Shown here: piece after piece, positions 35,005 to 43,450 of the stretch
Layout of the letters: each line of letters opens with the position of its first letter
Position numbering within the stretch: position 1 is the first letter of the stretch
Assembly: GCA_045129695.1 (NCBI GenBank)
Contig: JBGVJZ010000016.1
Span: 19,673-83,672, forward strand
Length of the DNA stretch: 64,000 nt
Reading direction: 5' to 3'
DNA from: Eshraghiella sp045129695
GTDB taxonomy: Bacteria > Bacillota > Clostridia > Lachnospirales > Lachnospiraceae
Notes under the pieces: model-generated
What the model was told of the DNA's origin: nothing
Seen by the model: only the letters and a program-made list of their open reading frames with translations
The model's database searches: none
Translations under genes and position numbers: made by a program

Positions 35005-36339
35005 ATGGATAGACTTACTAGAAAAATAGATGAATTTCTTATACAGTGGAAAAGTAGTGCGGAAAGATTTCCTCTCATCGTGAAGGGAGCGCGCCAAATC
35101 GGTAAAACCGAAGCGATTAAACATTTTGCAGACAATAACTACAAATCAGTGATTGAAATTAATTTTGCTCTGCAAAAACAATATAAAGGGATTTTTGATA
35201 ATGGATTTGAAGTTGATACTGTTTTAAAAAATATATCTTTAATTAATCCAGAGTTTGAGTTTTTAGAGGGTAATACACTTATTTTCTTTGATGAAATTCA
35301 AGATTGTATTAATTGTGCTACAAGTCTTAAGTCTTTTAAGCTGGATGGAAGATATGATGTTATCTGCTCCGGTTCGCTTATGGGTATTAATTACAATGAA
35401 ATTGAATCAAATAGTGTAGGGTATAAGGAAGATTATGAAATGCATTCTCTGGATTTCGAGGAATATCTTTGGGGAAAAGGTTATAATGTAAATCAGATAA
35501 ATGAGCTGTATAATAAGCTTTTGAATACAATTCCATTGTCTAATATAGAATATGAGGTTATGCTTGAAAATTTTAGAGAGTATATGGTTTTGGGTGGGAT
35601 GCCGGCAGTTGTATTTATGTTTATTACTCAAAAAAATTACAGTGGAACCTTAAAAAAACAAAAGCAGCTGCTTTTGGATTATGAAGAAGATATTACTAAA
35701 TACGCACAAGGACTTGACAAAGGTAAGATACTGGATGTTTATAGAAAGATTCCGGTGTTCCTTGGCAAGGATAATAAGAAGTTTCAAATTTCCAAGATAC
35801 GGGCAGGCGCTAGGAACAGGGAATATGTTGGAACTGTGGAATGGCTCAATAATGCGGGAATTATAAACGTGTGCTATTGTATGTCTCTGCCAGAATTACC
35901 ATTGAAAGGCAACTATAACCCTGATAACTATAAAATATATTTTAGAGATACGGGCCTTTTAGTAGGGTCATTGGATGAAGAAGTTCAACAGGATCTTCGT
36001 AATAATAAGAATTTTAATGCGTATAAGGGGGCGCTATATGAAAATGTTGTTGCAGATATGCTAGTTAAACAAGGATATGACTTGTATTTCTATCGCAACG
36101 AAAAAGCTACGATTGAAATGGACTTTTTTGTTCGTGATGCTAATTCTCTCGTCCCTGTTGAAGTTAAGGCAAATGATGCTTCAACGCCATCGCTTAACGC
36201 TTTGATTGAGAAGGAGGTTTATGGGGATATAAAATATGGCATAAAGTTTGCAAATAAAAACATTGGATTTAATGGAAAGATTTATACTATTCCTTATTTT
36301 ATGGCGTTTATGCTTAAAAGGTTCTTGGCAGAAAAATAA
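35005..36339 (+). CDS. AAA family ATPase with DUF4143 (COG1373-type)
   Basis: 444-residue P-loop ATPase of a family common as scattered accessory copies in gut Firmicutes and Bacteroidetes; its cellular role is not established. Walker A GARQIGKT is at 28-35 and Walker B LIFFDEIQD near 91-99, followed by a sensor-like region (DVICSGSLMG). The DUF4143 part begins near LGGMPAVVFMFI and ends with a PD-(D/E)XK-like block, EMDFFV...VPVEVKAN. GTAGGTGAT precedes ATG 35005; an in-frame ATG at 34945 would start inside the repeat array. It is flanked by identical terminators, and its insertion separates the priming transferase from the rest of the glycan operon. Confidence 0.9.
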   Translation: MDRLTRKIDEFLIQWKSSAERFPLIVKGARQIGKTEAIKHFADNNYKSVIEINFALQKQYKGIFDNGFEVDTVLKNISLINPEFEFLEGNTLIFFDEIQDCINCATSLKSFKLDGRYDVICSGSLMGINYNEIESNSVGYKEDYEMHSLDFEEYLWGKGYNVNQINELYNKLLNTIPLSNIEYEVMLENFREYMVLGGMPAVVFMFITQKNYSGTLKKQKQLLLDYEEDITKYAQGLDKGKILDVYRKIPVFLGKDNKKFQISKIRAGARNREYVGTVEWLNNAGIINVCYCMSLPELPLKGNYNPDNYKIYFRDTGLLVGSLDEEVQQDLRNNKNFNAYKGALYENVVADMLVKQGYDLYFYRNEKATIEMDFFVRDANSLVPVEVKANDASTPSLNALIEKEVYGDIKYGIKFANKNIGFNGKIYTIPYFMAFMLKRFLAEK

Positions 36340-36367
36340 AAATACTATAAGTTTGTCTACAGTCTGA

Positions 36368-36391
36368 GGCGAGCGAAAGCTCGCCGTTTTG
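36368..36391 (+). terminator. GAAA-tetraloop terminator, second copy
   Basis: GGCGAGC (36368-36374), GAAA, GCTCGCC (36379-36385), GTTTTG; identical over 24 bp to the copy at 34858-34881. Confidence 0.88.
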
Positions 36392-36415
36392 TATGTAAAT
36401 AGATATTTCAAAATG

Positions 36416-36444
36416 TTGTAGATTATAGAGCAAAGTAGTATAAT
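36416..36444 (+). promoter_or_regulatory. promoter of the broken surface-protein gene
   Basis: TTGTAG (36416-36421), 17 bp, TATAAT (36439-36444); AAGGAGG (36462-36468) then precedes the ATG at 36476 by 7 nt. Confidence 0.6.
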
Positions 36445-36571
36445 ATGATTATTAAATCTCTAAGGAGGTATCGTGATGAAAATGAGAAAATTTATAACTG
36501 TCTTAGTGACAGCGGCGTTGACAGTTTCGTCAATGTCAATGCTGGTATCGGCATCAGACACTTAAGAGTCT

Positions 36572-37591
36572 ATGAGTGAAGGATTTAAGGCGATACTTAA
36601 TGATGAAGGCAAATTTGTAATGAATTCAATAAAGCCTTCGAGCGATATGGAGTTAGATGTAATATTCTATGGTAATGAAGCGTTTAGGGAGGATTATTCG
36701 GAATTCTTCTTTGATTACTTTAGTGAGGATTTTACATCTTGTACAATTACATATTCCCCTGATTCGGAATCATCTGAAATAGAGGAGCATGTTGTAGACA
36801 TTGTATATGAGTATGATGCGGACATCAAAGCGGAGGTGGACACGATTATTGAGTCGCTTCCGGAGACTGCCAGTGGAGATACATATTATTTTTCAGTGGA
36901 AGATATGGAATTGATTAACTGGTGGCAAAACAGCAGATCTATTAGTACATTAATAGACTATTCAAGTGAATTCAAGGAATATATTGATTATAAGAATTTT
37001 ACACTTGATTGTAGAATGGGAGATGGAGGGCAGTTTTTTACTTCTGTAGAAGGTTTTGCACCATTTAGATATGATGGTGTGATTTATGGCGCAAAGCAGC
37101 TTGGTGTTAAAGCTAATCATGTAATTTATGTACCAGATACAACAGGAGATACAGCAGAAGAGCTTGCAGCAGCAGCGCAGAAGAGAATTGATGAATATGC
37201 AGGAGAGGGCGTGTTTGAGGTTACATATGTGGCTGAAGGTGTGCTTGATTATCTTGTGTCAGAATATGATTTAGAAATTGAAGCATATAATGCCACTATT
37301 AAGTCTCTTACAACTCAAATAACAGAATGTGACAATGAAATAGCTAAGTATGATGCAAGAATTATAGAATTGGAAGAAGCTATAGCAAATTGTACTGACG
37401 AAGCCCAGTTGGCAGAATACAATAATGAAATGAATACAGTTCAAAGTAATAAGTCAACAACGGAGCAGAATAAGAATGAGCTTCTTAGTCAGAAGACAGA
37501 GGCAACTGACTATGTTACTCAAATTGAAGAATATAAGATGTATACCTGTGATTCATATTATAATGAAGATGGGGAAAATAATTTTCTTTAG
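36572..37591 (+). pseudogene. middle open segment of the broken surface protein
   Basis: Open 339-codon stretch between the two in-frame stops, in the same frame as the signal peptide upstream and the anchor downstream. It has no signal peptide of its own, and the internal ATG at 36572 has only GTCT/AAGAG-like bases before it, so separate translation and export are unlikely. It contains AQKRIDEYAGEGVFEVTYVA and then a long coiled coil (TTQITECDNEIAKYDARIIE). Confidence 0.75.
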
Positions 37592-37690
37592 CAGGCAGAG
37601 GGAGATTATTATTTTGTTGTTGAGAGTGAGTATGTAAGTAAGAATATTATAATTATTAAGGATAGCGATAAAGCAGTTGAACCTGAGTAT

Positions 37691-38779
37691 ATGTCATCGG
37701 ATGTATCTACCAATGTTACGGTTTCATCTACAGCCACAAGCATACCTCTTGATACCAAAATTAGTGTAGGAAAGCTTACAGAAGGCGAAGAGTTCGATGC
37801 AATTATGGAAGTGTTACAGGTGGATAACAGTGAAAGCTTTGACATTAAGCTTTTTTCTGCTTCAATTAAAGAATATATTTCAGAACTTGAAACAGGAAAA
37901 TTCAGTGTTAAAATTCCTGTAAGCAGTAGTCTTAAAGATAAGAGTCTTACTGCGTATTATGTAGATGAGAATAAAAAGATTCACGAGTACAAGGTTACTG
38001 TTGAAGGCGACTATGCTATTTTTGAAACAGATCATTTTAGTGTATACACATTAGCAGCAAAGGCTACAGAAGAAATAGTTATTGATGATGGTGTGGCAGT
38101 GATTCCTGAAAGTGTGATGGAAGAGGCTATTGCAAGTGCTGCTACAGGAGATGCGGTAGTATTACCACTAGAATCAAATTCTGTGGATGTATCAAGCGTT
38201 AACATTCCGGTTAATTCACTAAAGGATGTATCAGATGCTCAAAAAGCTTTGACAATTAAGACAACACAGGCAACCATTACAATTGACGTTAATGCTCTTG
38301 ATAAAATTGTAAGCGAAGCAGGAAACGAAGCATCCATAACTCTTATGGTAGATGAAGTTAAGGAGGACTCATTAAATAGTGAACAGCAGGAAGCCATCAA
38401 GGATAAGGATGTGGCAATGGTCATCTCTGCTGAAATCATTTGTAACGGAAAGAATATTACAGATTTTGGTGAGGGTAAGGTTAAGGTGCAGATTCCTTTT
38501 GAGCCAGCAACAGGAACCAATGGAAGTGATTACAAAATTATATATGTAGCAGACGATGGAAAGCTTGAAAATATTGCAACGTCTTATAAGGATGGATTCC
38601 TTGTTGTAGAATTAGAACATTTTTCAGAATATGTCGTTGTGAATATGGCAACCGGGAACAGTGCTAATCCACCAACGGGAAATACAGGAGTATTGTGGTT
38701 GAGTATAGGCCTTATGGGTATGGTAGTTGTAGCATTGGGAGGTATACCGGTAGCTTCCAGACGTAAAGTGATGAGATAG
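37691..38779 (+). pseudogene. C-terminal segment of the broken surface protein with NPPTG sortase signal
   Basis: Open segment downstream of the TAG; 362 codons from an internal ATG, though the frame is open from 37592. It has two related domains ending FETDHFSVYTLAA and VVELEHFSEYVVV. The anchor follows: ANPPTGN, hydrophobic VLWLSIGLMGMVVVALGGIP, then RRKVMR. The domain repeats the one in the exported protein at 5086-6456. It is translatable only as part of the whole gene if export is needed. Confidence 0.75.
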
Positions 38780-38820
38780 GTGTGGGTGATAACCGAGAGA
38801 AGTGCACTCCAAATGTTTGA

Positions 38821-38886
38821 AAATTAAAATATATAAGATTATTAACCCTTGTAGGCAGAGCAAAATCTGCTTGCAAGGGTTTTGTA
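38821..38886 (+). terminator. terminator, first copy of the 66-bp repeat flanking the Rpn gene
   Basis: ACCCTTG (38845-38851) pairs with CAAGGGT (38874-38880), with an inner GCAGA/TCTGC pair, then TTTT. By hand alignment 55 of 66 bases match 39878-39943. The 305-bp gap from 38780 to 39084 holds this terminator and the Rpn promoter; I see no gene in it. Confidence 0.75.
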
Positions 38887-38998
38887 TTGACAATGTGAAT
38901 TTGTGTGGTGGTTCGCCAGAATCTATCAATTGTATTGATGAATATGCATATACATACAATGCAGCCTGCCCTTATGTTGTCTTTGGAGTGTTTATGCC

Positions 38999-39027
38999 TT
39001 GAAAAAAATATGTCTGGAACATATAAT
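38999..39027 (+). promoter_or_regulatory. strong sigma-A promoter upstream of the Rpn-type gene
   Basis: TTGAAA (38999-39004), exactly 17 bp, TATAAT (39022-39027), 57 nt before the start. It is near consensus although the gene it drives is broken. Confidence 0.75.
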
Positions 39028-39084
39028 ATAGGTATGACTTTCTCGGATTTGTATATTCAAATTTTAGAGAAGGAAGGTGCTGCA

Positions 39085-39883
39085 ATGGGAGAAAAGGATA
39101 TTGCAGAAGCAGGGTTTATTGCCCTGAAGGATGTCTTTGCTGATATATTCAATGTATTAATATATAAAGGCAGACGTGTTGTTCAAGAGGACGAGTTGAT
39201 TGAGTTGTCTAGAACAACTCAATATAAGAGCGACGATGATGAGCTTCATGAGCAAGAGAGGGATGTTATAAAGAAATGGTGTGGGAAAGGAACGTTATCC
39301 TGTAATTACAATTGTTTTATATTTCGGAGAGAAGAGGCGATGGAATTATTCGTCGCATCTTATTGATTCATTCGACCTGTCATTATCATCAGATGATGTC
39401 TTAAGAGAATATATTTCAGATTACAAGATTAATGTTTTTGATATTGGGGCAATGACATTTCAGGAAACGTCGCTTTTTCAAAGTGACTTTAGAGAAATTG
39501 CAGAACATTTTGTTAAGATAAGGCAAGGAGGGGAATACATACCCTCGGACAGAATAATTACTCACGTAGATGAATTTTTAAAGCTTATGAAGATTCTTAC
39601 GGGAGATAAACGATATAATCAATTGGGAAATATATTAAATAAGTGTGAAGGAGGCAAGGTTAGTATGTGTAGAATATTAGATGAATATGAGAACAGAGGA
39701 ATACAGCGTGGAATTTCTCAAGGTATATCTCAAGGTATATCTCAGGGTATATCCCAGGGAGAGGAATTGATGTCCAAGCTTGTTGTAAAATTAATGCAAG
39801 CAGGTAGAACTGAGGAACTTGAAAGGGCTGCTATAGATAGTGAATATCGTAGACAGCTATTTATGGAATACGAATTGATATAA
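39085..39883 (+). pseudogene. Rpn-type PD-(D/E)XK nuclease/transposase-like gene with internal deletion and frameshift
   Basis: The N-terminal part (ATG 39085, AAGGAAGGTG upstream) reads MGEKDIAEAGFIALKDVFAD...ELHEQERDVIKKW, the start of Rpn/PDDEXK_2 proteins. At about 39278 the match jumps in another frame to KERYPVITIVLYFGEKRRWN and runs to 39883 (SDYKINVFDIGAMT, HVDEFLKLMKILTGD, repeat tail). Intact relatives have roughly 50-60 residues between these blocks, including a GIENQ-like catalytic stretch, so a deletion of about 150-180 bp shifted the frame. The C-terminal tail has four 12-bp repeats. The fragments read as 39085-39366 and 39281-39883. The nuclease core is lost. Confidence 0.8.
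39710..39757 (+). repeat. four tandem 12-bp units encoding GISQ
   Basis: GGAATTTCTCAA, GGTATATCTCAA, GGTATATCTCAG and GGTATATCCCAG follow each other without gaps and encode (GISQ)4 in the Rpn-type C-terminal tail. Such tails are repeat-rich in this family and can change length by slippage. Confidence 0.85.
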
Positions 39884-39943
39884 AAATATACAACATTACA
39901 AACTCTTGCAGGCAGAGCAAAATCCCCTTGCAAGGGTTTTTTA
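39878..39943 (+). terminator. terminator, second copy of the 66-bp repeat flanking the Rpn gene
   Basis: CTCTTG (39903-39908) pairs with CAAGGG (39931-39936), using two G-T pairs, followed by T6. It overlaps the stop of the Rpn-type gene and aligns with 38821-38886 (38 of the last 43 bases identical). Confidence 0.75.
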
Positions 39944-39999
39944 TGCAAAAATACCAATAAACTGTCATATTGTGCCGAATAAAAAGCAATCTTAAATAA

Positions 40000-40028
40000 T
40001 AGACAAGTAATGTGAACTGTGATAAAAT
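40000..40028 (+). promoter_or_regulatory. second promoter of the polysaccharide locus (P2)
   Basis: TAGACA (40000-40005), exactly 17 bp ending TGTGA, TAAAAT (40023-40028). The -35, spacing and TGTGA match P1 at 33343. It lies about 70 nt upstream of the wzz-like gene and would restart transcription after the inserted genes. Confidence 0.72.
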
Positions 40029-40098
40029 TAACCCAAATGTTAAAATACAAAAAATGGGTTTATTGTGTGTATTTATATTATAAATGTAGGAGGTATAT

Positions 40099-41481
40099 AT
40101 GAAGTCCAGAATTAACAGAGATGAGAGAGAAATCTCTATTAGTGAATTATGGTGGTATGTAATCAGTAAGTGGAAATGGCTTGTGATTGGAATGGTAGTG
40201 GGAGCACTGCTTATGGGAGCGTTTGGAGCGTATAAAGCGTATAGTGCTAATAATGCTGAGACTCCGAAGAAAATCACAATGGAGGATTTGACAGAGGAAG
40301 AACAGGAATCGGTTAAACAATTGATTTCAGATTATGAGTTCTATTTATCAGAACAGGAACGACTCGAGAAAAATTATTTAATGAATTTGGATTATAATTA
40401 TGTGAATTATTGTATAGTTTCTTATTATATAGACACAGATTACACATATAATTATTTGGAAGTACAAGAAAATTACGCGACTACTTTGGTGGCTATGTAT
40501 AAAGCATACATACAGAGCGACGAGGTTAATGACAGAGTTTTGGGTCTTAATGTTGAAGGATTAGAGATATCGGATTTACCATATATCAGAGGTGTTTCTA
40601 GTGAAGGAAACCTTGTTAAGTTTGGTTTTTTAACAGAAGAAACAGATAGCAAAAGGATAGTAGATGAGGTGTGTGCAGCTGTAGAGGCCTATCAAAGTGT
40701 AGCATCTGAGCTGGTGGGAGAACATAAACTTGTTCAAACAAGTTATGATGTTACAATTCTGTATAGTGAAGGCGTAAGAAATGGTCAGGCTATTAGAACT
40801 GCATATTTACAACAAATTTTTAATCAGATAGAGTTGGACAAAGCAAATTTATCAGCTAATCAGCTTCATGTGTATGAAACTGAAGTAGGAATAAATACTA
40901 CGGTAGGCGTGACACAATCCGCTAATATTAGCAAATCAATAATAAATGTTAAATATATTATAATTGGATTGATGGCTGGCGTTGTCGTTGTAGCAATAAT
41001 ATTTTTGCTTACCTATATTGCAGGAAACAAGATTAGAAGTGTTAATGAATTAAACCAAGTATATGGTGTGGAATTGCTTGGTAAAATAATGAGTTGTGAA
41101 AAATGTAATACTATTGCAAATAGAAAAATAAATAAGATTAACAAAACTACAACAATAGAAATGCAATTACAGTATATAGCGGATACGCTTGTAAATATAT
41201 GTAAAAAAGATGATATTAAAACAATTGCGATAGGCTCAACATTACAAAATGCTGAAGAAAAGATGCTAGAGGTTGTAAAGAAATTAACTAATTCAAATAT
41301 CAAATGCATCTACGTTGGGAATATTAATAACGATGTTCAGGCAATGAATTCAGCAGTTGAAAGTAAAAATGTTGTAATTGTTGAACAAATGAATATAACT
41401 TTAAAGTGTGATTTGGAGAATGAAATTGAAATGTGCGATAGGCTTTCAATCAATATTCTCGGTATGATTGCAATTATATAG
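40099..41481 (+). CDS. Wzz/CapA-type chain-length protein with degenerate kinase-like tail
   Basis: Membrane protein (460 residues) setting glycan chain length or supporting export. The N-terminal Wzz block is EREISISELWWYVISKWKW with TM1 LVIGMVVGALLMGAFGAYKA (about 33-52). A mostly helical extracellular region (about 55-285) and TM2 (IIIGLMAGVVVVAIIFLLTY, about 292-311) follow. Residues about 340-460 resemble the fold of the associated tyrosine kinases, but the P-loop position reads IGSTLQNAEEKML and no tyrosine cluster ends the protein, so it is probably not a kinase. TAGGAGG precedes the ATG. It is the first gene after P2. Confidence 0.82.
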   Translation: MKSRINRDEREISISELWWYVISKWKWLVIGMVVGALLMGAFGAYKAYSANNAETPKKITMEDLTEEEQESVKQLISDYEFYLSEQERLEKNYLMNLDYNYVNYCIVSYYIDTDYTYNYLEVQENYATTLVAMYKAYIQSDEVNDRVLGLNVEGLEISDLPYIRGVSSEGNLVKFGFLTEETDSKRIVDEVCAAVEAYQSVASELVGEHKLVQTSYDVTILYSEGVRNGQAIRTAYLQQIFNQIELDKANLSANQLHVYETEVGINTTVGVTQSANISKSIINVKYIIIGLMAGVVVVAIIFLLTYIAGNKIRSVNELNQVYGVELLGKIMSCEKCNTIANRKINKINKTTTIEMQLQYIADTLVNICKKDDIKTIAIGSTLQNAEEKMLEVVKKLTNSNIKCIYVGNINNDVQAMNSAVESKNVVIVEQMNITLKCDLENEIEMCDRLSINILGMIAII

Positions 41482-41489
41482 GAGGTCTT

Positions 41490-42386
41490 ATGAAAGGAAT
41501 TATTTTAGCCGGAGGTTCAGGAACAAGATTATACCCACTTACGAAGGTAACATCTAAACAATTGTTACCAATCTACGACAAACCAATGATTTATTATCCA
41601 ATGTCAGTACTTATGAATGCAGGAATCAGAGATATTCTTATTATCTCAACTCCACAGGATACTCCTAGATTTAAGGATTTGTTAGGAGACGGACATCAGT
41701 TTGGTGTTAATCTTTCGTACGCTGTTCAGCCATCACCGGATGGACTTGCACAGGCATTTATTATTGGTGCCGATTTTATTGGTGATGATACTGTTGCTAT
41801 GGTGCTTGGTGATAATATTTTTGCAGGACATGGTCTTAAGAAAAGACTTAAGGCGGCAGTTGCCAATGCTGAGAGCGGCAAGGGTGCGACTGTATTTGGA
41901 TATTATGTTGAGGATCCGGAGAGATTTGGTATTGTTGAGTTTGATTCAACAGGACGAGCAATTTCTATTGAAGAGAAACCTCAAAAGCCAAAGAGTAATT
42001 ATTGTGTAACTGGACTTTATTTCTATGACAACAGAGTTGTGGAGTATGCTAAGAATCTTAAGCCATCGGCAAGAGGAGAATTAGAGATTACTGACCTTAA
42101 CAGAATTTATCTTGAGAATGGAGATTTGAATGTTGAGCTTCTTGGTCAAGGTTTTACCTGGCTTGATACAGGAACACATGAAAGCCTTGTAGAGGCAACT
42201 AATTTTGTTAAGACAATCGAGACACATCAGCATAGAAAAATTGCTTGTCTTGAAGAGATTGCTTATCTTAATGAATGGATTAGCAAAGAAGATGTGCTTG
42301 AAGTATATGAGGAACTTAAGAAGAATCAGTATGGCCAGTACTTAAAGGATGTATTGGATGGCAAATATATTGATGTATTACACTAA
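41490..42386 (+). CDS. rfbA: glucose-1-phosphate thymidylyltransferase RmlA
   Basis: Makes dTDP-glucose from glucose-1-phosphate and dTTP (298 residues, normal length). The signature is KGIILAGGSGTRLYPLTKVT, followed by SKQLLPIYDKPMIYYPMSVL. Later blocks include MVLGDNIFAGHGL, FGIVEFD and GFTWLDTGTHESL. ATAGGAGG lies 5 nt before the ATG. It begins the dTDP-sugar branch: RmlB follows 20 bp later. Its product feeds both the RmlD product and the FdtA/FdtB amino sugar encoded further down. Confidence 0.97.
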   Translation: MKGIILAGGSGTRLYPLTKVTSKQLLPIYDKPMIYYPMSVLMNAGIRDILIISTPQDTPRFKDLLGDGHQFGVNLSYAVQPSPDGLAQAFIIGADFIGDDTVAMVLGDNIFAGHGLKKRLKAAVANAESGKGATVFGYYVEDPERFGIVEFDSTGRAISIEEKPQKPKSNYCVTGLYFYDNRVVEYAKNLKPSARGELEITDLNRIYLENGDLNVELLGQGFTWLDTGTHESLVEATNFVKTIETHQHRKIACLEEIAYLNEWISKEDVLEVYEELKKNQYGQYLKDVLDGKYIDVLH

Positions 42387-42406
42387 TTAATAAGGAGATT
42401 AAAAAG

Positions 42407-43426
42407 ATGACAATTATAGTAACAGGTGGAGCAGGTTTTATTGGTAGCAATTTCGTATTTCATATGTTGAATAAGTATCCGGACTACAGAATCGTATGTC
42501 TTGATTGCCTTACTTATGCAGGTAACTTATCAACACTTGAGCCGGTAATGGACAACCCTAATTTTAGATTTGTTAAGGAGTCTATTACAGATAGAGAAGC
42601 GGTGTACAAGCTTTTCGAAGAAGAGCATCCAGATATGGTAGTTAACTTTGCGGCAGAGAGTCACGTTGACCGTTCAATCGAGAATCCGGAAGTGTTCCTT
42701 GATACAAATATTAAGGGTACAGCAGTTCTTATGGATGCATGTCGTAAATATGGAATTCAGAGATATCATCAGGTATCTACAGATGAGGTTTATGGTGATT
42801 TACCGCTTGATAGACCTGACCTTTTCTTTACAGAGGAGACACCTATTCATACAAGTAGCCCATACAGTTCATCTAAGGCTGGTGCAGACCTTTTAGTATT
42901 AGCATATCACAGAACATATGGACTTCCTGTGACAATCAGCCGTTGTTCTAACAACTACGGTCCATATCACTTCCCAGAGAAGTTAATTCCACTTATGATC
43001 GCTAACGCACTTAACGATAAGCCACTTCCAGTATATGGAGAAGGTTTAAATGTACGTGACTGGTTATATGTTGAAGATCATTGTAAGGCAATTGACTTAA
43101 TTATTCATAAGGGTCGCGTAGGCGAGGTTTACAATATCGGTGGACATAACGAAATGAAGAACATTGATATTGTTAAGATTATTTGTAAAGAACTTAATAA
43201 GCCAGAGAGCTTAATCACATATGTAACAGACAGAAAGGGACATGATATGCGTTATGCTATCGATCCTACTAAGATTCATAACGAACTTGGCTGGTTACCT
43301 GAAACAATGTTTGCAGATGGAATTAAGAAGACTATTCAGTGGTATCTTGATAACAAGGAGTGGTGGGAGACTATCATTTCCGGAGAGTATCAGAACTACT
43401 ATGAGAAGATGTATAGCAACAGATAA
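42407..43426 (+). CDS. rfbB: dTDP-glucose 4,6-dehydratase RmlB
   Basis: NAD+-dependent SDR enzyme turning dTDP-glucose into dTDP-4-keto-6-deoxyglucose (339 residues). The Rossmann motif is IIVTGGAGFIGSNFVFHMLN. The active-site blocks are STDEVYGDLP and YSSSKAGADLLVLAYHRTYG (YxxxK), followed by SRCSNNYGPYHFPEKLIPLM. AAGGAGAT precedes the ATG. Its product is the branch point between rhamnose-type and 3-amino-3,6-dideoxy sugars. Confidence 0.97.
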   Translation: MTIIVTGGAGFIGSNFVFHMLNKYPDYRIVCLDCLTYAGNLSTLEPVMDNPNFRFVKESITDREAVYKLFEEEHPDMVVNFAAESHVDRSIENPEVFLDTNIKGTAVLMDACRKYGIQRYHQVSTDEVYGDLPLDRPDLFFTEETPIHTSSPYSSSKAGADLLVLAYHRTYGLPVTISRCSNNYGPYHFPEKLIPLMIANALNDKPLPVYGEGLNVRDWLYVEDHCKAIDLIIHKGRVGEVYNIGGHNEMKNIDIVKIICKELNKPESLITYVTDRKGHDMRYAIDPTKIHNELGWLPETMFADGIKKTIQWYLDNKEWWETIISGEYQNYYEKMYSNR

Positions 43427-43450
43427 TAAGTGATAGGAATGGTACGAACA

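Larger units (their letters stand above)
36476..38779 (+). pseudogene. sortase-anchored surface protein interrupted by two in-frame stops
   Basis: One frame stays open from ATG 36476 to the stop at 38779 (768 codons) except for TAA at 36563-36565 and TAG at 37589-37591. Piece 1 is a complete signal peptide (MKMRKFITVLVTAALTVSSM...SASDT). Piece 2 (36572-37591 from an internal ATG) holds an extracellular domain and a coiled coil (about 37265-37540). Piece 3 (37691-38779) holds two beta-type domains, NPPTG, a TM and a basic tail (RRKVMR), a sortase anchor. Both stops are one C-to-T change from CAA/CAG. Promoter and ribosome site are good, so this looks like recent decay; stop readthrough is the alternative. 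Confidence 0.85.

Noticed and set aside
37589..37591. TAG as a pyrrolysine codon
   Set aside because: The same frame also has a TAA, no pyl genes are in view, and both stops are simple C-to-T changes from glutamine codons.
38905..39084. Upstream extension of the Rpn-type frame
   Set aside because: It would begin before the strong promoter at 38999-39027, and homologues start at MGEKD (39085).
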